Shown here: piece after piece, positions 34,832-46,762 of the stretch | Numbering within the stretch: position 1 is the first letter of the stretch | Layout of the letters: each line of letters begins with the position of its first letter | NCBI GenBank assembly: GCA_029844215.1 | Contig: CM056733.1 | Span: 8,553,501 to 8,617,500 of the forward strand | Origin: Przewalskia tangutica | Taxonomy: Eukaryota; Streptophyta; Magnoliopsida; Solanales; Solanaceae | DNA length: 64,000 nucleotides | Direction: 5' to 3' | Position numbers and translations under genes: made by a program | Notes under the pieces: model-generated | Seen by the model: the letters and a program-made list of their open reading frames with translations, nothing else | The model's database searches: none | Told to the model about the DNA's origin: nothing

Positions 34832-35724
34832 ATGCCTCCACTCAAGGCAACCGCGGCCCGGCGGCAACGCAATGGGAGGAGCTGCTAGTAGGACGCAGAG
34901 AGTTACGAGGGCACATGCCCAGTCTTTACCTGTGGTGATATTTCGGACGGCGAGTTCCACGACGTCGCCAGCCCCAGCTGAGCTCGGGGCAGCAGCAGCG
35001 GCTACTGAGACCGTGGTACCTGAGCCTCCAATTACACCGCTCGCGAGGATATGGGTTACGCGAGATGGCCCGATTATTAGCCGTGATCGTGGCGAAGAAT
35101 GAGGACAAACGAGACAATGTTCCAGGTTGTACCGTAGTTCACCCTAGATCGATAGCGTGAGACTTAGGGACTTTTGAGTTGCAACCACCGTAGTTCTATG
35201 GGTCGAGGACCGAGATGATCTCGAGTTTATCCGGCGATTGCAATGATCATGAGAGTGATCAAGGCCTCGAGACGCAGTCGTGATATTGCGCACATCGGCC
35301 GCGTGATACTGCAGCTGATCGTTTGATTCACGGAACTGCATCGGGGAGCATGCACTTCCACCGGTTGGGACGAGTTCTCGCCGTTTTTCTTGCACACTTC
35401 TTGCCTTCGCAGATGGCGAGCGCGAGCGGATAAATTTTGATGTTGAGGCGCAGGCGCGACGGTTCGAATACAATGTAGAGTTTGACTCGTTGGCTCTGTA
35501 TGTCCCCGCTTTAGTGGCAGACATGGAGGATAGAGTGCACCGCTATGTCACAGGACTCAATGATTATTTAGCGGAGGGTTGCACGGGTGTAGCTCTTCAG
35601 GGCACGACATTGCCCGCACGCAGCTTACGCAATGCATCGGCGAACGTAAGTCGACGGAATAACCATGATCTGCACAAGAGGGCCAGGACAGCAGGGTCCT
35701 TTGGTAACTTTCGAGGCGGGCAGC
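34832..35724 (+). pseudogene. NA-1 gag copy 1, 5' part (interrupted by RT-B)
   Basis: Starts MPPLKATAARRQ at 34832, 187 nt after the primer-binding site, in a frame that overlaps but differs from an upstream ATG at 34821. Then SRTQRVTRAHAQSLPVVIFR, the gag capsid-like region (VEFDSLALYVPALVADMEDR, HRYVTGLNDYLAEGCTGVAL) and SFGNFRGGQ at the RT-B insertion. It has many more small indels than copy 2. The rest of the gene is at 45434-45775. Confidence 0.85.
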
Positions 35725-38162
35725 TGTTATACCCCGTATTTCCAGAGTATGTACGTAAGGGAATACGTACGAAAGTCTTGCCTTAAAGATAAGCCTTGGA
35801 CGTTTTATTTTGTACACAACTCACTAAAAGAATCGTTTTCCGAAAACGTTTCCACCTTTTCGTAGAGTAAATTCCGCTATGCCATTTCTTATTTTTATGC
35901 GGATTTTTCCGAGAGGCGAAACATTTTGGACCAACGAGGGTGATACGTGTCACCCTCACATCGAAGCAGTGGGGTGGCTTTGGGCGATCAAGGCCCAAAG
36001 AGGGTGTTGGCCTCGCCGATTGGGTCCTTGTTTAGGCCTTGTTTTGTGCCATGTTTTGTGGAGTGTTTTGTGGAGTGTTTTGTGAGTAGGAGTTAGGGTG
36101 CACTTGGCTTGATCTTGGCCTTACACTTGCCTTGCACTTGTCTTCATCTCGCCATTGGTTGGCAAGGCTTGAGCTATAAATACCCCCTTAGAGATGAAGA
36201 GTTATTCATCCACAAAGTTATCTTCCAAGTCTAAAAATCCTCTCCTCTCCTTAAGCTTTTCGTCCAAACACCTCTTCCTCCCCTCAGGTTGTATGGCCGA
36301 GAGCCTACCCCCCTAGCCTAGCCGAAATCTACCCCCCTCCCTTGGTAGAAAAGTTGTCTTCTGGTATCGTTATAATGCCCAAAATACCCTAGCCCAAATA
36401 CCTTAGTACTTGGTAGAAGTTGTGAAGAACTTCTAAGGTTTCTCGAGCATACAACTTGTGAGCAAAACCTTGCTCAGGCGCGACTTTTTCTAGGATATTA
36501 TTGGGCTTACCGAGGTAATAATCCTAACCCTCTTTTTGAATTAGAGAATACTTATTGTTATAGTATAAGAATAAGTATAAATACTTAGAAGTATATCACG
36601 TATAGAATTGAAGTATTAATCACTTGAGGGTTTAAAGAAGAATAATCAAAGCAGACTTACATAGACTGCTTTTCACATGAACTTATATAGCTCACCGGTA
36701 GGGAAGTCTTGCCCGACTTACCAGAGAATTATGAACCTCCTGTTTAGAATGACCTTGAGTAGTCTTTAATAGATATCTGTGACTATTATAGGTCGACTCT
36801 CTCACGACATATTGACTTCGGTGGTTTTCACGAGAAGGTATGTGATTCTTCCTAAAGCATGATATTTTACAATATAACTACGCAATGTCTTTGACTTAAG
36901 CCTGAATAATACTTACGAATGCCTCGGCTTAAGCTCGAATAATACTTACAGAATGCCTCACGCTTAAGCTGAATAATAAAGAACCAAAACATTTCAAAAG
37001 ACTACTGAATCATATTAATGTAAGAGAACTAATTGGTTTTAAATGTAAGCTTAAGAGTTATACTAGCTTTATGGGAAGTAAGTATAACCACTTAAGATTT
37101 ATAAAAGAAACAAGTTTGCCTATGTGTTTATAACAGACTTGTATTGTGAAAAGAATAATAAAGATGGTTTGATAAATAGACACGATATGATGCTATGTGT
37201 GTTAGTATCTTGTAACGTTTGTATAGGTGAGTATCCTTGTTATGCTTATGTTGTTTAAAGATAAGTTGTTATGTTAGTATACTATCACTCACCTCTTGAG
37301 ATGATACCGGGGGTTAAGCTGCCCTCCGATGCGGGGTAGACTCAGGCGGTCTGGGACCATGATTCGAGAATACCTCACGCGGTCCAGGGGCCTACGCGAG
37401 CTACGAGAGTTCCGTGTTAGTATGCGGGTTATGCCTCATGCGGTCTGTGGCCATGCGCGACAATGACGAGTCCAGATTTACGCCGAGGAGTAGCTACCCT
37501 CGATGCGGGTTACACCTCACGCGCCCACGCGAAGGGCTTTATCGCGGACTCGAGTCGAGATTAGGCTTGCACGATGATGATATGGGCGAGTGGCCCTGTT
37601 TCGATCATTCGCAGCCTAGACAAGACCTATTACGCTACCTATTGTTGCTTTTGTTTGTGATGTGCACTACGCGCGGTTTCTCGTTGTTTCACCCATATTT
37701 GTAAACCGGTTTTAAAATGATATGTTTTCATTTAAGTATTTTGATTCGCATACTTAGTACTGTTATCGACCTCCTTCGGGCTGCGTTCATGCCGCAGTAA
37801 GGGCAAGCAGTGCTAGATCCACATCCTTAGGATCTTCGTTGGTGTCGTGAGCTCCATCTTCTCCGAGGCTCTACTTTGGGTATGATCTCCTCAGATTGTA
37901 GATAGTTTTGTGCAGATCGAGGTATGGCGGCCCCGTCCCGCCATAGTTGTTTACTTCCTTAGAGGTCCAGTAGTACTATTGTACAGTTGGGATGTAATCG
38001 CAAAACTTGAGTTATTTATATTATGCCGAAAGGCAAGCTTTTCTTCGATAAAGCGTGTCTTATTTTATAAATCGTTTCTGTCTTGTTTTATATTCCGCCG
38101 TTACTCGATGTATGACTACTGGGTGCCCCGAAGGCACGACCACGCCCCGAACAGTCGTGACA
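35725..38162 (+). repeat. RT-B 5' LTR
   Basis: TGTTATACCCCGTATTTCCA...CAGTCGTGACA. Holds a palindromic GGGTGATACGTGTCACCC site (35938-35955), a TATA box at 36175-36182, and a GC-rich minisatellite around 37310-37560 with GATGCGGG and CTCACGCG phrases. Confidence 0.92.
36175..36182 (+). promoter_or_regulatory. TATA box, RT-B 5' LTR
   Basis: GAGCTATAAATACCCCC, a strong plant-type TATA box about 450 nt into the LTR. Duplicate in the 3' LTR at 43453-43460. Confidence 0.75.
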
Positions 38163-38166
38163 AAAG

Positions 38167-38178
38167 TGGTATCGTGAG
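38167..38178 (+). promoter_or_regulatory. RT-B primer-binding site (altered)
   Basis: TGGTATCGTGAG in place of TGGTATCAGAGC, 4 nt after the LTR. The CAG to CGTG change is typical of many differences in this element. Confidence 0.75.
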
Positions 38179-38366
38179 CGATTAATCCTCTGAAAGTGTC
38201 TACGCATCGTATCTAGTAAGTCTCGATTATCGGTGTTGCGCACCACACCAATAATCGTGAGGCTATAGGATATTTAGGATTGGTTTCCATTCTTCTCATT
38301 ACGAGATCGTGCTTTAGAGTCGTGTTATAGGTTGGACCTCTAACGTATTCCTTTCCCCGCACGATT

Positions 38367-39590
38367 ATGCCCACGTAAGGCAACCCGCCCGTGGCAAGGC
38401 AATGAGGAGCGCTAGCGAGACACCCAGAGTCACGAGGGCTCGTGCCCGCCTATACCAGACGGCGAGTTCTATGACGCCGCCCAAAGAGACCACAGCACCA
38501 CACCTCCGCCCCACACCGGGCGGAGGAGTTAGGGCATGAGAGACGGCCCACTTTTGGCTAAAGTCAGGCCCGACACGAGAGAGATTGACGCGGTTCAGCC
38601 AGCTCCACTCGGTCGCACCCGTGGTACACCCGAGGCGAATAGTTTGAGGCTACGAGATTTCTTGAGTTAGAGCCACGGAGTTTTATGGGTCGAGGCGGAG
38701 GATGATCCGCAGGAGTTCATCCGCCGCTTGAGGATTTTGAGAGTGATCGGGCGTCGAGACCGAGTCCGTGATCTTTGGTTCACATAGGTCGCGTGATACC
38801 GCAATCGATTGGTTTGATTCACGGAGTTATCCCGGGAGAGCACGCGCCCACTACTGGGATGAGTTCTCGAGGCTTTCTCACTCACTTTTTGCCTCCACGG
38901 ATGAGGCGAGGGCGCGGCCGATAGATTTTTACCGCGAGGCGAGAGGACGACCTTGTCGTGAGTATAATGTCGAGTTTGATTCTTTGGCTCGATATGTCCC
39001 AAAGATGGTAGCCGATATGGAGGATAGGGTGCACCGCTATGTCACCGCCAGACGACTATATGGCCGAAGTCTTGTCGCGGGGTTTCTCCACCGGTATGGA
39101 CATTACCCGCACGCAGCTCACGCCTGATGCGGCGAGCGCAGAGGTCGGCGAGTGGACAGATGCCAGCAGGAAGGCCAGGCGGAGGGTTTTCGGTGGTTAT
39201 CGTGGTGGCGGCCTCGCAGCGGCCTAGATTCGCACCACACGCCACCGTGAGCACTCGCACCGCCCTCGGCAAACAGAGTTTTCGAGGCGAACTGCGCCCT
39301 GTGGCTTCGTGACGCCCGAGTAGCAGAGTATCGCCGACGGACCACCCGGCCAGTGGCCGACGCGGTAGATCCCATTACGGGAAGTGTGGTACTACTTATG
39401 GATCTTGTTACGCCAGGCGGCAGGTCACTTTGCGGGGATCGTCCGACCGGGGCACGTGGTAGGCCCACCTTCGTGTTCTGTGGCCGCTTCATCATCTCCT
39501 ACGATTATCGCCCGAGGCGCGTGGTGCTCATGGGTCAGGTCGCGCAGGTCGTGGCTCGTGTCCCGCCTAGCGGTCCTCGAACCGCATTTA
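38367..39590 (+). pseudogene. RT-B gag (heavily broken)
   Basis: ATG at 38367 (MPT, then a stop). The reading can be followed through ESRVTRARARL-like sequence to the gag domain at 38860-39060 (WDEFSRLSHSLFAS, REYNVEFDSLARYVPKMVAD, MEDRVHRYVT). It ends with a zinc-knuckle region at 39355-39450 (GRSHYGKCG, then CYA, VHFAGDRP, last Cys seen as Arg) and a Gly/Arg-rich linker. Frames change about every 100-200 nt. The order matches other Tekay gags. Confidence 0.8.
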
Positions 39591-42500
39591 TGCTTTGTCC
39601 AGCGACAGATCGTGAGGCCTCACCGATGTCGCCAGTACCTTATCGGGCTGGGTTTGATGTTTATGCCTTGATAGATCCGGTTCTACTGGCCCTATATATC
39701 TCCCTTGTTGCTAGTAGGATAGGGATAGAGCCCGAGTCCATAGACCCTTTCGAGGTAGCTACGCCAGATGGGTGATTCTGGTAGCTCGGCGGGTATATGA
39801 GCTTGTCCTGTGACCATTTACGTCGGACCTCAGCCGACTTGATAGAGTTGGAGATGATTGACTTCGACGTGATTATGGGGATGGATTGGCTAGCTTCTGC
39901 TATGCCAATGTAGATCGCAGAGAGAGAGTAGTACGGTTCCAGCTTCCGGCGAGCCATTGTTGAGTGGGAGGAGCACGGTATCGCCGGTGGTAGGTTTATT
40001 TCCTACCTCAAGGCTAGGAAGATGGTGCGAGGCGGTATATCTACCATCTAGTTCGGTGTTTGATCTCGAGGTCGCGGTACCAGATTTTCATCGATTCGTA
40101 GTCACGAGTTCCCGGGCGTGTTCCCGATGACCTCCGGGTATCCTCCCGAGAGGAGATTGAGTTTTGTATTGACATATTGCGGATACTCGGCTATTTCCAT
40201 TCCGCCATACGTAATGACACCGCCGAGTTGAGAGAGTGAAGGATCACTTAGGGATTTGCTAGAGGCGGCTTCATTAGGCCCAGTTTCTCCCGGGGCGCCA
40301 GATTGTTCGTGAAGAAGGACGACGCCGCGCACGCGTGTTGATTACATGAGTGAACAAGGTGACCATTAAGAACGAATACCCTCCCGTGATTGATGATTTG
40401 TTCGACCAGCAGTGGCGAGATGTTTTTCCAAGATTGATCCGCGATCGGGCTATCATCAGTGCGAGTCGAGAGTGGATGTCCCTAGATCGCATTCCGGACG
40501 TCAGACGCATTATGAGTTCGTGGTCATGTCTTTTGGGTTGACCAATGCTCCGCAGTATTCATGGATTTGATGAACCGAGTGTTCAAACCATTTTGGACAC
40601 GCTTGTGATAGTGTTCATTGATGATATCTTGGTTTATTCTCGCCAGGCGAGCATGCGAGCATTTGAGAACCTGGCCGACGCTTCTCGAGACCAGCAACAG
40701 ACGCCAAGTTTTCCAAATGTGAGTTTTGGTTGACTTGATGCGTTTCTTGGGCATATTGTCGGGCCGATGGCATTCGAGTTGATACGCCAAGATCGGCGAT
40801 CGAGACTTGGCCGAGACCTACTACTCGGCAGAGGTTCGCAGCTACGGGCCTTGCAGTTATTATCGCGTTCGTGGAGAAGTTTGCTTCTATCTCGCACCAT
40901 TGACTAGGCTGACTCGTAAGCGGCAAGTTTCATGGGACTGATGCTTGTGGCGGGGTTTCCATTCTTGAAAGAGATCGACGATCGCCCGTTCTTACTCTTC
41001 CGCAGGTCCGACGGTTATGTCGTATTGTGATGCGTCGGGCATCGGGTTGGGATGTGTGTTGATGCGGATGGCGGGGTTATAGCATATGCATCCCGACACC
41101 AAGAAACACGGCAGGAACTACCCCACCCATGATTTGGAGTCGGTACCGTGATTCACGCTTTGAAGATCCGAGGCACTATTTGTATGGGGTTCACGTGGAT
41201 ATTTATACGCACCACAAGAGCCTCCAAGATATCTTCACCAGAGGAGTCGAACTTACGGCGAAGACGGTGGTTAGAGTTGCTTAAGGATTACGATGTTGAT
41301 ATCCTATACCACCCGGGAAGGCCAATGTTGCGCGTATGCCTTAGTCGTAGTCGATGGGGAGCCTATCGACGCGGCAACAGAGAGGAGGACATGGTTCGTG
41401 ATTTGCATCGCCAGCGAGCCTTGGTGTCCGCTTGATTGATTACGATAGCGATGGGGTTAGAGTTCGTGAGGTTGCCGAGTCTTCCATCGTCGGCGAGGAA
41501 GAGGCAACAGCTCGAGGATCCACTTTGATTCGATATCGTGATACGGCTCTTCGTGAGGGGAAGGGTCCTTTTGAGGTAGCACCTGATGGGGTGCTAAGGT
41601 TTGAGGCCAGGTTGTGTGTTCCAGATGTTTCAGGACTTCGGCAGCAGGTTCTGGGGGAAGCACACAGTGCGCGTTACTCTATCCATCCGGGGTCGACCAA
41701 GATGTACCACGACCTCAGATCTGTGTATTGGTGGGATGGCGAAGAGGACGTTGCGAGTTCGTTGCTCGCGCCCGTGTTGTCGCAGTAAGGTAGAGCACCG
41801 CAGGCCCGTGGTTTGTTACGCATTTATCGAGATCCCGACGGAAGTGGGAGGTAATCAACATGGACTTCATCACGGGATTACCTCGCACTCGGAGAGACAT
41901 GATTCTATATGGGTTATCGCCGACAGTCGACTAAATCAGCCCACTTTCTTCCCGTCAGGCGACTTTTTCTACCGAGGATTATGCCGCACTTTACATCCGA
42001 GAGATCGTCGATCGCATGAGTCCCTACTTCGATCATATCGCATGCAGGAGCCCAGCCACGCTAACTTCCTGGAGGTCCTTCCAGAGGGGTTTAGGGACGC
42101 AGTGAGCACGAGTAATCGCATTTCATCCACGCATGCATTTGACAGCAGAGCGCACTATCCGCACTCGAGGATATGTCGCGAGCCCGTGTTATTGACTTTA
42201 GTGGTAGTTGGGAGGATCATTTGCCTCTAGTTGAGTTCGCGTATAATAATAGCTACCACTCCGATTCGATGGCGCCTTATGAGGCCTTGTATGAGGAAGT
42301 GCAGATCGCCTATAGGTTGGTTCGATGTGGGCGGGCAGTGGGACCAGATTTGGTACAGCAGTGGATAAGGTGAAACTTATCCGAGAGCGCTATCGATACT
42401 CGAGTCGGTAAGTCGATGCAGATCATCGTCGTCGACATCTTGAGTTCGAGGTTCATGATTGGGTTTTCCTAAGGTGTCACCCATGAAGGGTGTGATGAGA

Positions 42501-42862
42501 TTCGGAAGAAGGGAAGCTCACCAGGTACATCGGGCCGCTTTGATTGTCCGCAGGTAGGCAAGGTTGCTATGAGTTGGATCTGCCGTCCGATCCGGAGGCG
42601 CAGATCCGCTTTTTCACGTATCTACTTTGAGGAGATGTATCGGATCCATCTAGTGGTACACCGATTGACGATGTCCAGTGACCAGCGGGTTATCGTATGA
42701 GAGATTCCCATAGCGATAGTCGATCGTCGAGTTAGGCGTCTGACGAAGGGCGTGGCTTCCACAAAGTCTTGTGGCGGAACGAGCTCGTGAGGAGATGACA
42801 TGGGAGGCCGAGGAGGACATGAGGCGGAAGTATCCTCACCTATTCCCCATACCTCCAGGTAA
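39591..42862 (+). pseudogene. RT-B pol: protease, RT, RNase H, integrase, chromodomain tail
   Basis: Protease DVYALIDP at about 39656-39680. RT: NKVTIKNEYPP (40350-40382), LTNAPQYSWI-type box near 40540, VFIDDILVYSR at 40611-40640. RNase H: YCDASGIGLG near 41025, DHKSLQ-like, then WLELLKDYDVDILYHPG (41270-41320). Integrase: EVAESSIV, ALREGKGPFEVAPDGVLRFE, the zinc-binding HSARYSIHPGSTKMYHDLR (41660-41720), VEFAYNNSYHS (42225-42255). The tail ends TWEAEEDMRRKYPHLFPIPPG at 42793-42862. All domains are present in the autonomous order, but broken by dozens of short indels, mostly at CAG/CTG and CCGG sites. Confidence 0.88.
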
Positions 42863-43007
42863 ATTCACTTTCCTACTTGTAAATTTTCGTTATCGTTTCT
42901 GCCTATGTGTTGCTCTGTGGCCGTGTGTGGCATTTACAACTGTTTAAGCTTCTTCGCTAACCGTCTTGGGAAGGAACATTCGGGACGAATGTTTCTGGAG
43001 GGGAGAA
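42863..43007 (+). other. RT-B 3' UTR, palindrome and polypurine tract
   Basis: About 110 nt of T-rich UTR, then AACATTCGGGACGAATGTT (42975-42993, perfect inverted repeat with 8-bp arms) and the purine tract GGAGGGGAGAA ending at the LTR. Confidence 0.8.
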
Positions 43008-45433
43008 TGTTATACCGTATTTCCGCAGTATGTGCGTAAGGGAATACGTCGAAAGTCTTGCCTTAAAGATAAGCCTTGGGCGTTTTATTTTGTACACAAC
43101 TCACTAAAAGAATCGCTTTCCGACGCAAACGTTTCCACGACTTTAGAGTAAATTCCGCTATGCCATTTCTTATTTTTGCGGATTTTTCCGAGAGACGAAA
43201 CATTTTGGACCAACGGAGGGTGATACGTGTCACCTCACATTGAAGCAAGTGGGGTGGCTTTGGGCGATCAAGGCCCAAAGAGGGTGTTGGCCTTGGCCGA
43301 TTGGGTCCTTGTTTAGGCCTTGTTTTGTGCCATGTTTTGTGGAGTGTTTTGTGAGTGTTTGTGGAGTAGGAGTTAGGGTGCACTTGGCTTGATCTTGGCC
43401 TTACACTTGCCTTGCACTTGTCTTCATCTTGGCCATTGGCCAAGGCTTGAGCTATAAATACCCCCTTAGAGATGAAGAGTTATTCATCCACAAAGTTATC
43501 TTCCAAGTCTAAAAATCCTCTCCTCTCCCTTAAGCTTTTCATTCAAACACCTCTTCCCTCCTCAGTGTTGTATGGCCGAGAGCCTACCCCCCTAGCCTAG
43601 CCGAAATCTACCCCCCCTCCCTTGGTAGAAAAGTTGTCTTCTTGTATCGTTATAATGCCCAAAATACCCTAGCCCAAATACCTTAGTACTTGGTAGAAGT
43701 TGTGAAGAACTTCTAAGGTTTCTTGGAGCATACAACTTATGAGCAAAACCTTGCTCAGCGCGACTTTTCTAGGATATTATCAGCTTACCGAGGTAATAAT
43801 CCTAACCCTCTTTTGAATTAGAGAATACTTATTGTTATAGTATAAGAATAAGTATAAATACTTAAGTATATCACGAATAGAATTGAAGTATTAATCACTT
43901 GAAGGGTTTAAAGAAGAATAATCAAAGCAGATTTACATAGAATTTGTTTTCACAATGAGACTTATATAGCTCACCGGTAGGGAAGTGCTGCCCGACTTCA
44001 TCAGTAGAATTATGAACCCCTGCTTAGAATGACCTTGAGTAGTCTTTAATAGATATCTGTGACTATTATAGTGACTCTCATACGACATATTCAACTTAGC
44101 GGTGGTTTTCAATGAGAAGGTATGTGATTCTTCCTAAAGCATGATATTTTACAATATAACTACGGCAATGTCTTTGACTTAAGCTCGATAATACTTACGG
44201 AATGCCTCACGCTTAAGCCCTAATAATACTTACGAATGCCTCACGCTTAAGCTGAATAATAAAGAATCAAAAGATTTCAAAAGACTACTGAATCATATTA
44301 ATGTAAGAGAACTAATTGGTTTTAAAGAAGCTTAAGAGTTATACTAGATTTATGGGAAGTAAGTATAACCACTTAAGATTTATACAAGAAACAAGTTTGA
44401 CTATGTGTTTATAACAACACTTGTATTGTGAAAAGAATAATAAAGGTGGTTTGATAAATAGACATGATATGATGCTACGTGTTAGTATCTTGTAACGTTT
44501 GTATAGGTGAGTATCCTTGTTATGCTTATGTTGTTTAAAGATAAGTTGTTATGTTAGTATACTATCACTCACCTCTTGAGATGATACCGGGGGTTAAGCT
44601 GCCCTCCGATGCGGGGTAGACTCAGGCGGTCTGGGACCATGATTCGAGAATACCTCATGCGGGTCCAGGGGCCTATCGCGAGCTACGAGAGTTCCGTGTT
44701 AGTATGCGGGTTATGCCTCACGCGTCAGTGTGGCCATGCGACAATGAGTCGGGCGATGCCGAGGAGTAGCTACCCTCGACGCGGTTACACCTCATGCGGG
44801 CCCACGTGAGTGGCCTACGCGACTCGAGTTCAGATTAGGCTTGCAGAATGATGATATGGGCGAGTGGCCCTGTTTCGATCATTCGCAGCCTAGACAAGAC
44901 CTATTACAGTTACCTATTGTTGCTTTTGTTTGTGATGTGGCACTACGTGCGGTTTCCTTGGTTGTTTCACCCATATTTGTAAACTGGTTTTAAAATGATA
45001 TGTTTTCATTTAAGTATTTTACGATTTCGCATACTTAGTACTGTTATCGACTCCTTGGGGCCGTTCATGCCGCAGTAAGTGGCAAGTGCTAGATCCACAT
45101 CCTAGGATCTTTGCGTTGGTGTCGTGAGCTCCATCTTCTCCGAGGCTCTACTTTGGGTATGATCTCCTCAGATTGTAGATAGTTTTGTATGCAGGTATGT
45201 ATGGCGGGCCACCGCCATATTTGTTTACTTCCTTAGAGGTCTGTAGTACTATTATGCAGTTGGGATGAATCGCAAAACTTGAGTTATTTATATTATGCCG
45301 AAAGGCAAGCTTTTCTTCGTATAAAGCGTGTCTTATTTTATAAAGCTGTTTCTGTCTTGTTTTATATTCCAGTTACTCGATGTATGACTACTGGTGCCGA
45401 AGGCACGATCCACGCCCCGAGCAGGTCGTGACA
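43008..45433 (+). repeat. RT-B 3' LTR
   Basis: TGTTATACCGTATTTCCG...CAGGTCGTGACA. Long AT-rich stretches (for example 43440-43740 versus 36165-36470) are almost identical to the 5' LTR; differences cluster in GC-rich blocks. TATA box at 43453-43460. Confidence 0.92.
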
Positions 45434-45775
45434 AAGAATTTCAAGCAGCAGATCGATATATACCTCGGCAAGACGCAGTGCTCCACCACGCCTTCGTGAC
45501 ATTCGAGATTCGTGAGCAGTCGTGGCTCCAAGGTTTCGTGTTTTCGGGACAGATGTTAGTCGATGGGCCACCCTACCTCGTTGGCTATTGTGGTAGGCTC
45601 CATGATGGGAGTGTCGTCTTTGGTATGGGAGTTTGTTTTACATACGGTCGATGGCCATTTTGCGAGAAATTGTCCGACCGGAGGTAGCGCGGATGTAGAA
45701 ACCCAGCCTTCGGGATCAATGGCTGGTTCATCGCCTTCTTTTGCTATGCGCCGTGCAGGGCAGGATCATGATTAG
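45434..45775 (+). pseudogene. NA-1 gag copy 1, 3' part
   Basis: Continues the gene broken at 35724. Contains the zinc-knuckle region: RLHDG near 45597, GVCFTYG, HFARNCPTGGSADVETQPSG (45655-45710), ending RRAGQDHD and a TAG at 45776. The second Cys of the knuckle is Tyr (CFTY), as in copy 2. Confidence 0.82.
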
Positions 45776-46727
45776 AACGACAAAGGGAAGTGAAGCAATA
45801 GTTACAGGTATATCCTTAACCCTCTAAAGATTAGTGGGTGTGATAGGATGATTACATGTTAAGTGTTATGTGCGGGTAATTTTTTATGTAAATTGTGATT
45901 TATAAAGCCTGGTTTGTAGAAGGGGTAAGTTTGGGGACATGGAAGTTGTGAGCCTTAGAATTCTGATAATCGTGGGAACCTTAGATACAGGGCCATTTTG
46001 AGTGAAAGATTCTACAGGGGACCTTTGTCGAGGAACATAGTATACGTGGGGTATACTTGGGTAATAAGTCCATGAGTGGTGTGAAATGATAGTTGGTAGC
46101 TAAGCTAAGGAAATCACTAGGTTTTCGTGATTTGAATAGTGAGATTGTCTCGGATCGGGAACAAGAGTTTGGTACGTAATGGGTCGGGTTGAGGACCAAT
46201 CGCGGGTCAACCCGCAGATCCGGAAATGAAGTGAGGTAAGTTTGAGGTGGTCCCTCTAGGTGATAAGGTCACATGGGTGCTAGGCCCAAGTTTAGGTAAT
46301 CATCGTACGAGTTCGCGGGTGCGTTCGACCAAAAATCGGATCAGGAAGGCTGGGAGTGGCCTTAAAGGAATTTGAAGCTAATAATGACCAAGTTGGAGAT
46401 AGTAACCCTGAGATTTTTGAAAACTGAAGCAATGACGGAAATGTGGTACGTATACTAGAAAGAGTTCGAGTGTGCAAGGAGGATACGACAAGTGGAAGAA
46501 GAAGCGAACATGTGTTAAGAGGATGGAAATGATCATTTTGTGAGGAGAATACCCTTAGACTATGGATGAGAACTAATAAGTTGTTATACGCTTTAGAGGT
46601 AATTCCTCGTTGGCTGGGAGGTAAGCTTTTGCGTGGTTAGTAACTTATAGCCATATATGGCATAATTGGTTTTATAGGTGTAGTAGTGAAGACTACACCG
46701 GCACATGCATTTTGGAGACGTAGAAGG
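45776..46727 (+). other. NA-1 non-coding 3' domain, copy 1
   Basis: 952 nt between the gag stop and the palindrome, with no supported frame on either strand. It is nearly identical to 51180-52126; the few differences seen are a short indel at 46613 and changes at 46716-46725. It is homologous to the NA-2 and NA-3 3' domains. Conservation without coding suggests an RNA-level role or simply common descent. Confidence 0.75.
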
Positions 46728-46762
46728 AACATTCGGGATGAATGTTTCTAAGGGGGGGAGAA
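46728..46762 (+). promoter_or_regulatory. NA-1 palindrome and polypurine tract 1
   Basis: AACATTCGGGATGAATGTT (46728-46746) followed by TCTAAGGGGGGGAGAA. The G-to-T change in the arm still allows a G-U pair in RNA. Confidence 0.8.

Larger units (their letters stand above)
35725..45433 (+). mobile_element. RT-B: full-length Tekay-type element nested in NA-1 gag
   Basis: 9,709 bp with LTRs 35725-38162 (2,438 bp) and 43008-45433 (2,426 bp), primer-binding site, gag, pol and polypurine tract in order. The NA-1 gag frame runs up to the left end and resumes after the right end, so it is an insertion. No clear 5-bp target duplication can be read (left flank GCAGC, right flank AAGAA), perhaps because flanking bases are damaged. 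The LTR U3 resembles those of NA-2 and NA-3. Confidence 0.9.

Noticed and set aside
37414..37704. 96-codon frame in RT-B LTR
   Set aside because: Falls in the LTR minisatellite; the counterpart in the other LTR is shifted and there is no domain.
35720..45440. 5-bp target duplication around RT-B
   Set aside because: Flanks read GCAGC and AAGAA. No convincing duplication can be assigned without the empty-site sequence.
45776..46727. Possible envelope-like or extra ORF downstream of gag in NA-1
   Set aside because: All frames are stopped frequently in four homologous copies on both strands; no membrane segment or signal peptide. Left as non-coding domain.
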